Below the pieces are notes generated by a model. That model did no database searches. It was not told the origin of the DNA and was given only the letters and a program-made list of their open reading frames with translations. Shown piece after piece: positions 10,945-21,822 of a DNA stretch of 64,000 nt. Every line of letters starts with the position of its first letter. The first letter of the stretch is position 1. The stretch spans positions 62,001 to 126,000 of the forward strand of contig JADNRV010000063.1 of the NCBI GenBank assembly GCA_015499995.1. Reading direction: 5' to 3'. The DNA comes from Flammula alnicola. Taxonomy: Eukaryota; Basidiomycota; Agaricomycetes; Agaricales; Strophariaceae. A program made the translations under genes and the position numbers.

Positions 10945-11545
10945 TCGCCGGAAGCCGAAATTCATTTCGGAGCTGGCGACATATTTGTTGAAGCACCCTA
11001 TGGCATTCTCTTTCAAACAGCACCCCGCTGGAGTCGGATGAGGGACTTTGGGCGGGGGGTAATCCTGGGTGTGGGCAGGGCTGCGGCCCAAGACCTGCTG
11101 CTCACAGGTGTTTGTTCGGTGTCCGACAGGTTCCGCAAGGGGCTCAGGGTCTGGTCATCCCAGATCTGGCTTGTCGGCCGTCGTGGGTGGCTCGTCTGAA
11201 GCATCGTTCAGGACCTGGCTTAATGGACAGCTTTGGGCCCTGCTTAGCTATGACCACATCGATTTTACCATTTAATCGGGCAGAGCCGGGCAGGCTCTGC
11301 TCGCATCTGGGTGACCCTCCTGTCCATCCCAAATCTTATGTGCCATATGTTGGTAGCATTAACAACGCCAATGTTAGGCTTTCTCTTGGTGTAAGCCAAG
11401 CTTTCTGGGTGTTGAGCGGCTGCACCGTCGAGCACAATTTTTACTTTACGGACACTTAGTATACCGGCTGGGTCGTTTGTATTACATAGAGACCAGACTG
11501 TTGTTGTACACTGCTATAAAATTGTTAGATTAAAAAAAAAAAAAA
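10945..11545 (+). mobile_element. LINE copy A 3' end and UTR with poly(A)
   Basis: After the TCGC duplication the ORF2 C-terminus resumes and ends with HPAGVG and a stop at about 11041. The 3' UTR is colinear with 25,206-25,542 (minus strand) and ends at a 14-15 base A run. No gene is seen in the UTR. Confidence 0.85.
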
Positions 11546-11574
11546 GTGAGTGAGGAGTGAGTGAGGAGTGGGAC

Positions 11575-11711
11575 CACGATTTAACCAGAAATCACGTACC
11601 TCAGCATATTTCACAGTGATCCATTCATGATCAAAGCAGTGTCGCCAGAACGAGCACTTGCTTGAAGAGTCCCAATGATCTTTGCGGCATGAAGGGCACT
11701 GCGCAGAGTGT
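11575..11711 (-). pseudogene. Fragment of LINE ORF1 (zinc-knuckle end)
   Basis: The minus strand reads CPSCRKDHWDSSSKCSFW then HCFDHEWITVKYAEVRDF. This matches the last knuckle and C-terminus of ORF1 in the copies ending at 20948 and 34342. It abuts the Copia LTR fragment, so it probably marks an insertion site similar to the one at 34720. Confidence 0.75.
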
Positions 11712-11925
11712 GTTAAAGGTGGCAAGCGCGAGAACGTGTGACGCAGCTGTGTGCCTAATATGAGCAATTCGAAGCAAGGGACACAGGAGCTATAGTAAGC
11801 TGAAGTCCAGAGTGAGTAACTAATTGTATTGGGCAAAATACTAACTACTTGCCTGAAGTCCAGAGTGAGTAAATAAGGACTTCTGGAAAATGTCAAAAGA
11901 CTTTATATACAAAATAGAATCGCCA
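11711..11925 (-). mobile_element. Copia LTR fragment
   Basis: It begins with the inverted LTR end TGTTAAAGGTGGC and is colinear with the 3' two-thirds of the LTRs at 24822-25200 and 34721-35099, including the twice-repeated GAAGTCCAGAGTGAGTAA. It stops near the conserved TATATAC where LINE copy B begins, so its 5' part is missing. Confidence 0.85.
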
Positions 11926-13587
11926 CAAGGTGGTGGGTGGTCTTATGGATAATGTCAATTATTCCACTGTCCCTGTTGAGTCCACGGAGCCTTTCGCTCT
12001 GGAGGCTCAGCCAGGTTATCGACTCCTTGATCAGTATGCTGATCAGTTCAAGTGGCTTTCCAAGCCTCGCTTTAGCAGGTCTGAAGATCCTGAAGCAGCC
12101 TGGAAGCTTATTTTGGATGCATCTCTCGAGTCTCTCGAGGATGATCCAGATGCTGCATACGCTGGTGTCAATGGTTCCTGCCCTCTGGGGTGGCAGGCCA
12201 CCACTAGTGTAGTTATCAAACGGCAGGGCGCTCAGGTTTATTCTGGGTGTCATGCTGCCAGAAGGGCCTCATCTACAGATGCAGAGCTCTTCGCTATTCG
12301 CGTGGCCATCTCCAATGCTGTCGGCTTTGGGGATGTTAAGCGCATTACCATTTTCACTGATGCGATGCATGCTGCTTGCCTATCGGTGGACCTTTTGCCA
12401 CACTCCTTTCAGAGTCAGTCTCTGATGGTATGTCGCATACTTGAACCTTGGTTTGGGTGCTCGCCTGACCACAAGGTTACTTTTATTGAGTCCCCCTCTG
12501 ATATGGAGTGGGGGATTCAAGATGAAGCACATGATCTCGTGGCTGGTATGCGCAGCACCACCATCATTCCTACCACCAAACTCTCTCTCCAGTATGTCCG
12601 TGACTTTGTGGACAAATCAGCACACGCGGATTGGAAGACTCAGGTCTCCGATCAGCCTTATCTGTTGGGCTCTAATTTTATGAGCGTTCAAGGGTTAAAC
12701 GGGGACCCTGTCCAGCCGACTCCCACTCGCAGGGGGCCTTGGCTTGAATCTGGCAATGAGAGTGTTTCGCTCTTCGCCCGCATGTGCCGTCTAATCACTA
12801 ATCATGCTCCGATCAGCTCGTATTATGAGTGGTTCAAAATTGATGACCCTAGGGCCCTCAATTGTGAGTGTGGGGTTTATTCTCACACCCGCGATCATAT
12901 ATTCAAGTGCAAGAAACAGCCTTGGACACGCCAGAAGCCGAAACTCGTTTCAGAGCTGGTGACTTATCTGAAGGAACACCCCATGGCGTTTGCCTTCTCC
13001 CGGCACCCAGCTGGAGTCAGATGAGGGACTCTGGGAGGGGGGCAATCCTGATCGCGGAGTGGGCCGCGGTCAAATCTACTCGACTACCCATGATGTGTTT
13101 CCATTTGGCGGCGGCAAAGTTCTGCAAGTGCCTAGGGCCCTGGTCGTCCCAGAGCTGGTGGCGTCGACTCTCTGAGCTAGTGTTATGTGCCGCTGATGGA
13201 GGACCCAGTTCGGTGGACAGTGGTGGGGGCTTCAGCTCCTGCTTAGCTATTACAACGTAAATTTTACCGTTGAACCGGGGAGGGTCTGGCAGGCTCTCTT
13301 CGCTTTTGGGTGACCCCCCCTCCCATCCCAATACTCTTATCTGCCGTTCGTGCAGTAGCATTAACAACGCCGCAATGACGGACAATCTGTAGTTGCGAGA
13401 CTACTTATATTGGTTTCAGGCGGCTGCGCCGTCTTGCCCGCGCCGCGCTTGCGCGCATCGCATGCTCTCCAGGGAGCTTAATTCCTTTCTTTTTTTTCGT
13501 GTAATTACCGTTGCTCATTTGTATTAGTTAGGGTCCGGACTGCTTTCGTGCCCCGGAATAAAATTGTTGATTTAAAAAAAAAAAAAA
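11926..13587 (+). mobile_element. 5'-truncated LINE copy B
   Basis: Contains an uninterrupted ORF2 C-terminal frame and the 3' UTR ending in an A run at about 13574-13587. It is a diverged member of the same LINE family as copies A and D. Confidence 0.85.
11930..13024 (+). pseudogene. LINE ORF2 C-terminal fragment with RNase H
   Basis: A 364-codon open frame covers RNase H and the C-terminal Cys-rich domain (CECGVYSHTRDHIFKCKK). The first catalytic position reads GVNGSC instead of GVDGS as in two sister copies, an Asp-to-Asn change that should disable RNase H. TDAELFAI and IFTDAMHAA hold the other acidic residues. Endonuclease and reverse transcriptase are absent, so it is a dead fragment although the frame is open. 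Confidence 0.85.
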
Positions 13588-14031
13588 TCTGTCAGACAAG
13601 GAGACGTGCTGGAAAACAAGACCGTGCACAGCTGCTGATGGAGTCTAATTACGCATAATAGCTGTCTTAAGAAGAGGACCAGCCATAAACAACCGGACCG
13701 GGTGGGTGTCAGACAAGACAGAAATCCGGGCAAATGCCCTGGAGTTTAGTCGATCCAAAAGTAGATGCATGGGCAGGAGGCCCACAAGGGCAGCACGATG
13801 GGCCTGAACGCCTTCGGGGCAGAGTAGGAGGGTTTATTTGGCTTTGGAATAATGACTGAAAGGGACTCCTTAAATACTGATGGCCAGTAGCCCACACGCA
13901 TGCAGGCATTGGCAATCAAGATGATGACCGCAACAGAATGTACTATCCCTTTCAGGTGGGACCAATTGATATGATCTGTACCCGGCAAGGATAAGCTCGA
14001 ACATCCAGAGAGAGCCTCTGTAAGTTCGAGC

Positions 14032-15200
14032 AAGGTCTTTACCCTCCCTCACCTATTCCTGGTGGACTCCGGATGGACTCCGGCAGAGTGGAGTAGTCCA
14101 TGTGGAGTCCATGTGTGCTTTTTTTTGGCTGACAGCCCTGCCAAATTTTATACTGGACTCCACCAGGAGTCCAGATGGAGTCCTGACAAACTCCGGAGAC
14201 TCCATATGGAGTCCCTGGAGTCCGCTGGTTTTATAGTAGAACAGGAGTACTAGGAGTTCAGATGGAGTCCAACAGGAGTCCAGGTGGTCCAACAGGAGTC
14301 TCGTGATTTCCTTTTGTGGAAACACTGGTTATTTTTAGCAACAATATGAAAATTACATACTATTACATAAAATAACATCAAAGTGACACAGTGGAACCTA
14401 TTTATGATCAAGAAATTCCATATTTGGCAAATGCAAATTTCAAAAGACTCACGTTCGGTCGAGTATTTTGCGTTTTTCTCACTGACCAAAGCAACTATTA
14501 ATATAATTGTTGCATATTCAGGGTTCTGGAAGCAGGCTCTATAACTACCTTTTTTGGCAAAAAGTTCCCACAGTACCTGGGACCAGCCAAATCAGGCAAT
14601 ATACCATGCTGATATAACCTGGTGCATGTGTATCTAGAATCTCCTTAAATTTCTGAATCTGATGGTACCCCACCTGATCCTGAATCTTGTGACTAATGTC
14701 ACAAAATAAATAGATATATTACAGAAAAGGAGGTATATAGGGCGCTTTTTTTGCTTGGATAGACAAGGTTCTCTGGTGTAGTGGTTAAATGGTCTGTTCT
14801 AATAGCTTTCTGAAAGCTTTGGGTTCAATTACTGTTGAATGCAAACTTTTTGGTGATATTTTTTTCTGAGTTTTGTCTGAGTCCACCAGTTGAAGTTGCG
14901 TCATTTGTGGACTCCATATGGAGTCCATCTGGAGTTTATATGGACTCCATGTGGATTCCACCGGACTCCATGTGGATTCCACCGGACTCCATGTGGGCTC
15001 CATATAGACTCCACCGGACTCCATGTGGACTCCATATAGACTCCACCAGACTTCATGTGGAGTCCATATGGACTCCACTTCTTCATAGTGGACTCCACCA
15101 GACTCCATGTGGAGTCCATCAGGAGTCCATCTGCACTCCGCCAATTTTATGCAGAGTCCATGGAGTCCACCAGGAATAGGTGGAGGAGGGTAAAGTACTG
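14032..15200. mobile_element. Family C element, copy C1
   Basis: It is non-coding, 1,169 bp, with an exact 8-bp target duplication GTTCGAGC at 14024-14031 and 15201-15208 in LINE ORF2. Ends are AAGGTCTTTACCC and GGGTAAAGTACTG. Both terminal arms are built from repeats of GGAGTCCA and its complement TGGACTCC, some forming the palindrome TGGACTCCATATGGAGTCCA. The central unique part contains a tRNA-like segment (14766-14841). Frames rich in Trp-Thr-Pro-Ser across the arms are repeat artefacts. Confidence 0.9.
14766..14841 (+). other. tRNA-like segment (A box and B box) in element C1
   Basis: TGGTGTAGTGGTTAAATGG fits a pol III A box/D-arm and GGGTTCAATTACT a B box/T-arm. Between them AGCTTTCTGAAAGCT can form a long variable arm as in class II tRNAs. 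The anticodon arm is poor, so I do not call a functional tRNA. The same segment recurs in copies C2, C3 and C5. Confidence 0.65.
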
Positions 15201-15640
15201 GTTCGAGCGCGGAAAAAGCAACCCACTCCCGCACGGGCATCTGGGGGATAGAGTTGAGGAGATTGGCATCAAACTCTCAGTCAGAGGCCGAGTTATAAGA
15301 GAGGGATGGCATGTCATCGCAAGGCTCTCCTTTGTATTGGATAGCCTCACATGGAGGAAGTTTGCGCTGCTGGATCCAGTTCATTAGATCCCACGGGCAC
15401 TTATTAGTTGATGCGATTTCATGGATCCATTGATCAAAGAAGTCGTGCTTGACATCCTGGATGATCTTCTGGAAAGATTTCCAGTTCTCGGGAGAGCGAT
15501 CCGCCCGCAACTTGAGAAGGGCATCAGAGCATTCCTAGTTCCACCAGGGCTTTGATCGCCGGGTTACAAAGGCCTCCTTCCCATGGGCATCCGACGTGTT
15601 GGAGAAGATCAATGCCACAGCTTGCGCTGCGGCTTCAATC

Positions 15641-16707
15641 GAGGTCTTTGCTGTGCCCCCCCTATTCCTACCGGAATCCGGTGGAATCCGGTGGAATATA
15701 GGGCCATTCCGGTGGAATCTCCTGCCAAATTTCTGAAATTTTTTGAAAAAGGGGCAAATTCCGAGATTCCACTAGAATATTGACTGGAATGCAACAGGAG
15801 TGGAATGGCTGGAATGGAACAACCAGATATTCCACTGGAATGGAATAGAAATGCATTATGATTTGGTGATTTCTGATGTCTATATATAGAAATAGACATC
15901 AGTACCTGTCTGTGGTATTGAAATAAAATTGGATAGTGTGCCAAGATATATTCCCAATTAGGAAATTCAATATTTGGAGTAGGTGATTTTGAAAAGACTC
16001 AGGTTTGGTCAAGTTTTTTGCAGTTTTCTCATCAATGAGAGCAGCAGATCATATGATTTCTAAAGGTACACAGGTTTCACAGCAGGTGCTATAATTACTT
16101 TTTTTAGGCATAAAATTCTCATGGTCCTCAAAACAGCCTAAATATGGTAATATTGCCTGTCTGGGACACATAATATGGATATATTTAGAATCTCCTCAAA
16201 ATGCTAAATCTGATGGTACCTTATTGACCCTGAATCACTCACATGTCAGTCACATAACATATGTATCTCAAATAGACAAATAAGGCATATAAAGGAGTCA
16301 ATTTGCACATGTCACACCTGTGTGACATGTGACTCTTGTGCCTGAATTTTTTGGTTTCAGACACCTGCCAGATTAGGGTGGACCCTGTGGTTTTCGCAAC
16401 CTATTTTAGATGATTTCACCCTAAATGTCTATATTTAGATTTGGATTTTGTGGGGTGGTTTTTGGACAAAAGGCTTGGGATACAGGAGAGGTGTGATGTT
16501 TTTTGACAAATTCAAATGCCTGTGACATGTGACATCTAAATTAAACAAAATACAATGTATTCCCGTCCATTCCAGTGGATTTTGGTCCCATTCCAGTCCA
16601 TTCCAGTTTCATTCCACTGGAATCCAGTCTATTCCACTGGATTCCAGTCCCATTCTACTGGATTCCAGTCATTCCAACCAGAATAGGTGGGGCACAGCAA
16701 AGTACTG
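15641..16707. mobile_element. Family B element, copy B1
   Basis: Non-coding, 1,067 bp. Ends are GAGGTCTTTGCTGTGCCCC and GGCACAGCAAAGTACTG. Arms consist of the words GGAATCC and TTCCACTGG; the middle is AT-rich and holds the palindrome CACATGTCACAC/GTGTGACATGTG. The left flank is LINE copy C with GCTTCAATC, which matches (inverted) the left flank of B2, as expected for two sides of one insertion later separated by an inversion. The right flank is unrelated unique DNA. Confidence 0.85.
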
Positions 16708-17088
16708 CATTAGACGCGTCGATCACGGGCCAAAGAACACATGACCAAGTGGTCCACATTGTCCCATACACCTATCTGTCTGTTATACGCGTAGAACGGC
16801 TGAGTAGTTCGGTTCCGAACAGGCCGAGCGGTCACAGGCCAGCTCATAGTGAAGCACGCAGGAAACGCTGCCATAGAGGTGGCGGCTCCGACTTGACTGA
16901 TGACCGTGCCGCACCAGTAAAAGAGAAACCCGCGCTGAATGTGCCATGCCTCCCAATCGGGCAATAATGTATCTAAATATGGACACAACTGTATTGACCC
17001 CCAAAAGAGAGTGTTCCGCGACATAGAGGTTCATTCTTGAAACCAAAAACATACGCCAGAAAACGGGGACTCACCAGTAACTGTTACC
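16708..17088. other. Unique spacer, no gene recognised
   Basis: CpG-containing DNA between B1 and C2. Short frames on both strands lack any recognisable motif. It continues on the far side of C2, so C2 inserted into it. Confidence 0.5.
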
Positions 17089-17096
17089 GAATGGAC

Positions 17097-18234
17097 CAGT
17101 ACTTTACCCTCCTCTACCTATTCCTGATGGACTCCATGGACTCCACATAAAATTGGTGGAGTCCATATGGACTCCGGATGGACTCCATATGGAATCAGAA
17201 AAAAACTGTACGACTCCACTATAAAGAAGTGGAGTCCATATGGACTCCACCTGGACTCCACATAGAATCTGGTGGAGTCCACATGGAGTCCACCTGGAGT
17301 CCGGTGGAATCCACATGGACTCCATATAAACTCCGGATGGACTCCATATGGAGTCCATAAATGACCCAACTTCAACTGGTGGACTTAGACAAAACTCAAA
17401 AAAAAAATATCACCAAAAAGTTTGCATTCAACAATAATTGAACCCAGAGCTCCCAATAAGCTGTCAGAACAAACCATTTAACCACTACACCAGAGAACCT
17501 TGTCTATCCAAGCAAAAAAAGCGCCTTATATACCTCCTTTTCTGTAATATATCTATCTATTTTGTGACATTAGTCACAAGATTCAGGGTCAAGTGAGGTA
17601 CCATCAGATTCAGAAATTTAAGGAGATCCTAGATACACATGCACCAGGTTATGTCAGCATGGTATATTGCCTGATTTGGCTGGTCCCAGGTACTGTGGGA
17701 ACTTTTTGCCAAAAAAGGTAGTTATAGAGCCTGCTTCCAGAACCCTGAATATGCAACAATTATATTAATAGTTGCTTTGGTCAGTGAGAAAAACGCAAAA
17801 TACTCGACCGAACGTGAGTCTTTTGAAATTTGCATTTGCCAAATATGGAATTTCTTGATCATAAATAGGTTCCACTGTGTCACTTTGATGTTATTTTATG
17901 TAATAGTATGTAATTTTCATATTGTTGCTAAAAATAACCAGTGTTTCCACAAAAGGAAATCACGGAACTCCTGTTGGACCACCTGGACTCCTGTTGGACT
18001 CCATCTGAACTCCTCGTACTCCTGTTCCACTATAAAACCAGCGGACTCCAGGGACTCCATATGGAGTCTCCGGAGTTTGTCAGGACTCCATCTGGACTCC
18101 TGGTGGAGTCCAGCATAAAATTTGGCAGGGCTGTCAGCCAAAAAACAGCACACATGGACTCCACATGGACTACTCCACTCTGCCGGAGTCCATCCGGAGT
18201 CCACCAGGAATAGGTGGGGGAGGGTAAAGACCTC
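17097..18234. mobile_element. Family C element, copy C2
   Basis: Non-coding, 1,138 bp, flanked by the exact 8-bp duplication GAATGGAC (17089-17096 and 18235-18242). Ends are CAGTACTTTACCCTCC and GGAGGGTAAAGACCTC, in the opposite orientation to C1, with which it shares long stretches of near identity in the centre. A tRNA-like segment lies on the minus strand at 17427-17503. Confidence 0.9.
17427..17503 (-). other. tRNA-like segment in element C2
   Basis: The minus strand gives the A box TGGTGTAGTGGTTAAATGG and B box GGGTTCAATTATT with AGCT...AGCT able to pair as a variable arm. It is colinear with the segment in C1. Confidence 0.65.
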
Positions 18235-18960
18235 GAATGGACCCATAATCACGACACCATGAACCAGTAGAAATAGTGCTATTAGACGCGTAGAATCATA
18301 TGCAACATGTAGAGGCTTGGTAGGTATAAAATATGCTTGTAACACACGTAGTAGGGTAGGCAATCCACCTCACAGTTGACGCTTTAAAACCAGTGAAAAC
18401 ACTTAAGGGAACGATTTAACCTCGTCGCACCAGACTTAATTTAATAAAGACCAACATTTGATGCTTCAAAACAGCTTTGCGACCACTGCAAGTTTGAGAA
18501 GTAGTTAACCAGAGTTTGACGCGTGTTTCTGTAAAGTGTAGTGTGCGCCCGTCGTGACCACGTGAAAGTTGTAGCGCAATCCCGTCGTGGTAGCGTGAAA
18601 GTTGTAGTGCATACTCGTCGCGGTCCCTGCATGAAAGTTACAGGTTGTTAAAGTCAAGTTAAAGTCAAAAGTTCGTACCAGTTGTCAAGTCAAAGGAAGT
18701 CCGAGTTCGGCATTGTTTGAGTTAGAAAGTCCTCACATCAAGTTCTACGGAACTAAAACCTGCCCCATACCAAAACCCGCATAGACTTGTTTTGCAAGTC
18801 GAAGCCCTTCTCCTTTTTCATACTTTACCCCCGAGACTCGCACACAAGACTACGTCTAGTCAAGTTGTTGGTTTTGTGGTTTGGTTGTGTTGAGTGTAGA
18901 GTTCTTTCTGCACCACTAGCTAGATCATTTCCAACGTAGACAAAACCTAGCACTTTAGCG
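18235..18960. other. Spacer and probable LINE 5' UTR
   Basis: After the GAATGGAC duplication the unique DNA continues without a recognisable gene. Towards 18700-18960 it runs into ORF1 of LINE copy C and probably includes its 5' UTR. No second copy of this region exists in the window, so its left limit is unknown. Confidence 0.45.
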
Positions 18961-18971
18961 CATCAGACAGA

Positions 18972-20948
18972 TTGCCTGGTTTTGCACCTAGGCGCACTCC
19001 TGGTGGCTCCTCGTCGTCTGCTTCAGCAGCGGCAGAAGCCCAATCTCCTGCGTCTTCCTCTCCTCAGAGGCAGACATACTCTACCTCAGTCCCTCAGCAA
19101 CAGAGGGACAGGACCCCCGTCAGCGAGCGCGAATGCACTCCTGTCTTTACTCCTTCGGCCTTGCCTTCTGAGCAAGACCCCTCCCATTATATGCGCAATG
19201 AAGACATCGTCCTTGACTTCGAGGAGACGCCTCCACCCTTATCTCAACAGACAGCAGAGGATGCCCTGGAGGGTGAGCTCACTTCTGCTGTTGACGACCA
19301 ATCTCGGGCCCTGAGGGCTGTTGTTGCATGGATGAGGGGTAATTCTGATTCCTCCGATAACACCCTCCAGAGGCTTGCTACCGATTTTGCTGCTGCGGTG
19401 GCTGCCATTGTGGCGGCATCCTATTCTACTGGATGGTCAGACGTTGAGGCTTCGACTGTCAGTGAAGACACCCTCACTCTGGACGACGTCCTGTCTGAGA
19501 CTATCAAGCCCATTGACGACACCGTCATGACGCCCAACACAGTTCCATTTGCTTGTATCGAGCCGCCGTCTTCTGGCGCCAACACCGATACAGGCATGGA
19601 CCCCTGCCTGCCCGTCAAAGGGTAAGGACAGGGCTGCCACTCCTAAGAGGAGGGCGGCACCTTTGAAGACGCCTTCGGCGCCTTTGAAGGTGCCCCCCCT
19701 GCTCCCCGCCCATCTCACAAGAGGCCAGCGGATTCTTACTTGAGGCCCCCGCCTCCTGTTCCCCCACGACCTGCAGGTTGGCAATCTGGCGTTCCTTGGA
19801 GCGCTGGCCTCCGTAAGCGTAAGCGCACATATGCTGAGCTTGCGGCGGCCAACCTGCAGTCGCAGCAAGACCCCACCATGGGCCCTAGTGCCTTTGGTGG
19901 TGGTCCGCCGCCAATCCATCCCTCTCGCATGCGCACCATGCAGATGGAGAATTCCCATAACTGGGATCAGTCAGCACCTGCTCTGTCTCCCAAGAGGCAG
20001 AAGAAGGTGCCGTCCTTTACTACGAGTGGACCGTCACGATGACAGGTCCTCGTTACCTTCAGCAGCACCAGTGCTAAGCCCACTGATGCCAATCTCTCCA
20101 ACCTTGTCACCAGGGTTGATAGTGGCCGTCGCGCTGCAGGCAGGTCTCTTCGAGTCCTGTCTGCCTCACTCGCTTACGATGGGATCTCCATCACCACCAA
20201 CGGGGTAGCCAACGAGGAGGACTTAAATGTCATCTGTGCTTGGGTGCTCAAGCTTATTCCAGAGACTGACACCCTCACGGTGTGGGTGGGTCTCCCTACC
20301 TCGACATCGTTCCTCAAGGTGATCGACATCCCAGCATACAAGAACATCACCCAGAGGGAGATGACTACCAGGCAGGAGGTTCAGGAAGCACTTTGCGCCT
20401 CCCCTCTTTCTCCTCATATTGTTCTGGTGGGCCCCCCGAGGGTGGTCTGGAACTCTCATGCTAGCACCACTGCAGTGGCGCAGTTCAATATCTGGGACTC
20501 CCAAGCAGGGACCTGTGCTAAAGCACTCATTGGGCACTCCATTATGTTCCGCAGCAAGGCTGTGCTCATTGTAGCAAGCGCCGCCAACCCCGGCACCCCC
20601 CTCTGCACTCGATGCTGGAGGTGGGGTCATCCCAGGCAAGGCTGCCGTGCCCCGCAGCCTCGCTGTGCCTGCTGCTCCGGTCCCCACGAGGAGGAGGTAC
20701 ATCGTATCTCTTCTTCATGCTGCTGGGCTGATCCCAAGGCTACCCCTCCATGTCTTGCAACGCCGTTGGGTACTGACTGCCCCCACACCGCCTGCTGCCC
20801 AAGCTGCAGGGGTGAACATAAAGCGTACGAGAAGACTTGCCCCTTCTGGCACCACCGCTTCAACCGAGAATGGATTGACACAAAATATGCTCAGGTACGT
20901 GAATGTTTTGTTCGTCGTTCTGCCCTTCACTCACACACTGTAGCTTAA
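18972..20948 (+). pseudogene. LINE copy C ORF1 (gag-like, zinc knuckles)
   Basis: ORF1 proteins of Tad-like LINEs bind the element RNA. The N-terminal part (to about 19620) is Ser/Pro/Gln-rich and low complexity. A break near 19620 and further shifts separate it from the C-terminal frame 20244-20948. That frame has a gag-like fold region (LIPETDTLTVWVGLP) and three Cys/His knuckles: CTRCWRWGHPRQGC, CACCSGPHEEEVH and CPSCRGEHKAYEKTC. The stop TAA (20946-20948) overlaps the ORF2 start in TAATG. No certain initiator ATG is seen. Confidence 0.8.
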
Positions 20949-21822
20949 TGCCAGTACACCCCATGCTGGATGAGTTAAGGGTTTTGAGTTGGAATGTGGC
21001 CAGGGAGAGGATCTCCCTGGATGTAATACTTAGCACGACATCTGATATATATGATGTGTTATTCGTCCAAGAGCCCCCATGGGGCCGTATAAGATCAGCC
21101 CCCTCTGCTACTAGCAAGGAGGGTGAAGATGTTATTGGAGCGCCCAACCACCCAGACTGGCTGGCTATGGTGCGCCCCTCTGCGCCTGATGCACGACCCC
21201 GGGTCATGTCCTACATTTCGACGAGGCTGGCCCGGTATCGCCCGTCTTTGAGAAGGGATGTGATTGATCATCCCGACATTCAGGTCCTGTCACTTTCTAC
21301 AAGTGCCGAGACCTTTTATTTGATGAACGTCTATTCGGACGCGGCACACAGAGCCATTAATTGGCTCGATGCCCATGCCCATACCCTCCCCAAGTTCCAT
21401 TTTATGGGCGGGGATTTCAACGCGCACTCTTCAGATTGGGACCCTGGGTACCAGACTGTAGAAGCCAGCGCATGATTCTTGTCGCAATCTGCGGCACTCC
21501 TTGGTCTTGAATGGGCAGACTTCGGTAACCCGGGACCAACTCATATTCCCAGAGATCACACCAAACATCATACGGTGATTGATCTGGCCTTTGTCCCATC
21601 TTCCCAGGTATTGGATGGATCCACTGTCAGGTGCCCTGACATCCAACTCAGATCAGATCATGTTCCAATCTCGACTACACTGGACATCTCTCCTGCCCCT
21701 GAAGGGGCGGTTTGGATGTCTCTTCCTACAGATGCAGTTCCTGCTTTCATTGCATCTATCAGTGCAGGCTTCCGGACGATCGATCTGGCAGCCCTCCTGA
21801 CTACCGAGGAACAGATTGAAGC
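20948..21822 (+). pseudogene. LINE copy C ORF2, endonuclease domain
   Basis: Starts at the ATG overlapping the ORF1 stop (TAATG). It encodes an AP-endonuclease-like domain that nicks target DNA: LRVLSWNVARE (Asn), LFVQEPPW (Glu), MGGDFNAHSSDWDP (Asp/Asn) and RSDHVPISTTL (the terminal SDH motif). A TGA at about 21473-21475 stands where the minus-strand copy D has CGA (Arg), a CpG transition. The same frame stays open to element B2 at 21823. RT and RNase H for this copy lie in the inverted half at 13745-15640. Confidence 0.85.

Larger units (their letters stand above)
8490..11545 (+). mobile_element. 5'-truncated LINE copy A, split by a solo LTR
   Basis: Homology to the other LINE copies begins near 8490 and ends in a poly(A) run at about 11531-11545. 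It comprises the end of ORF2 (RNase H to stop) and the 3' untranslated region, interrupted at 9484-10944. The family appears Tad-like: it has an RNase H domain and a cysteine-rich tail in ORF2. Truncation at the 5' side is typical of target-primed reverse transcription. Confidence 0.85.
13745..15640 (-). pseudogene. LINE copy C, ORF2 middle part, split by element C1
   Basis: Read on the minus strand from 15640: a linker region (AAAQAVALIFSN, FFDQWIHEIASTNKCPWDLMNWIQQRKLPP) to 15201, then the C1 insertion, then the start of the RT domain (ELTEALSGCSSLSLPG, DHINWSHLKG, KAFRPIVL) ending near 13745. It has stops (for example PWWN followed by TAG) and a deletion around SLSYNSASD. Its N-terminal half lies at 18972-21822 on the plus strand; both halves meet a family B element at the same target sequence. 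Confidence 0.85.

Noticed and set aside
14766..14841. Calling a functional tRNA gene in family C
   Set aside because: A and B boxes are good but the acceptor and anticodon stems do not fold convincingly and no anticodon can be assigned.
14835..15240. Open frames rich in Trp-Thr-Pro-Ser or Ser-Pro-Val-Glu repeats, also at 17104-17375 and 46800-47060
   Set aside because: They are translations of the GGAGTCCA word repeats in family C arms, open on both strands at once, and have no start context or conservation as protein.
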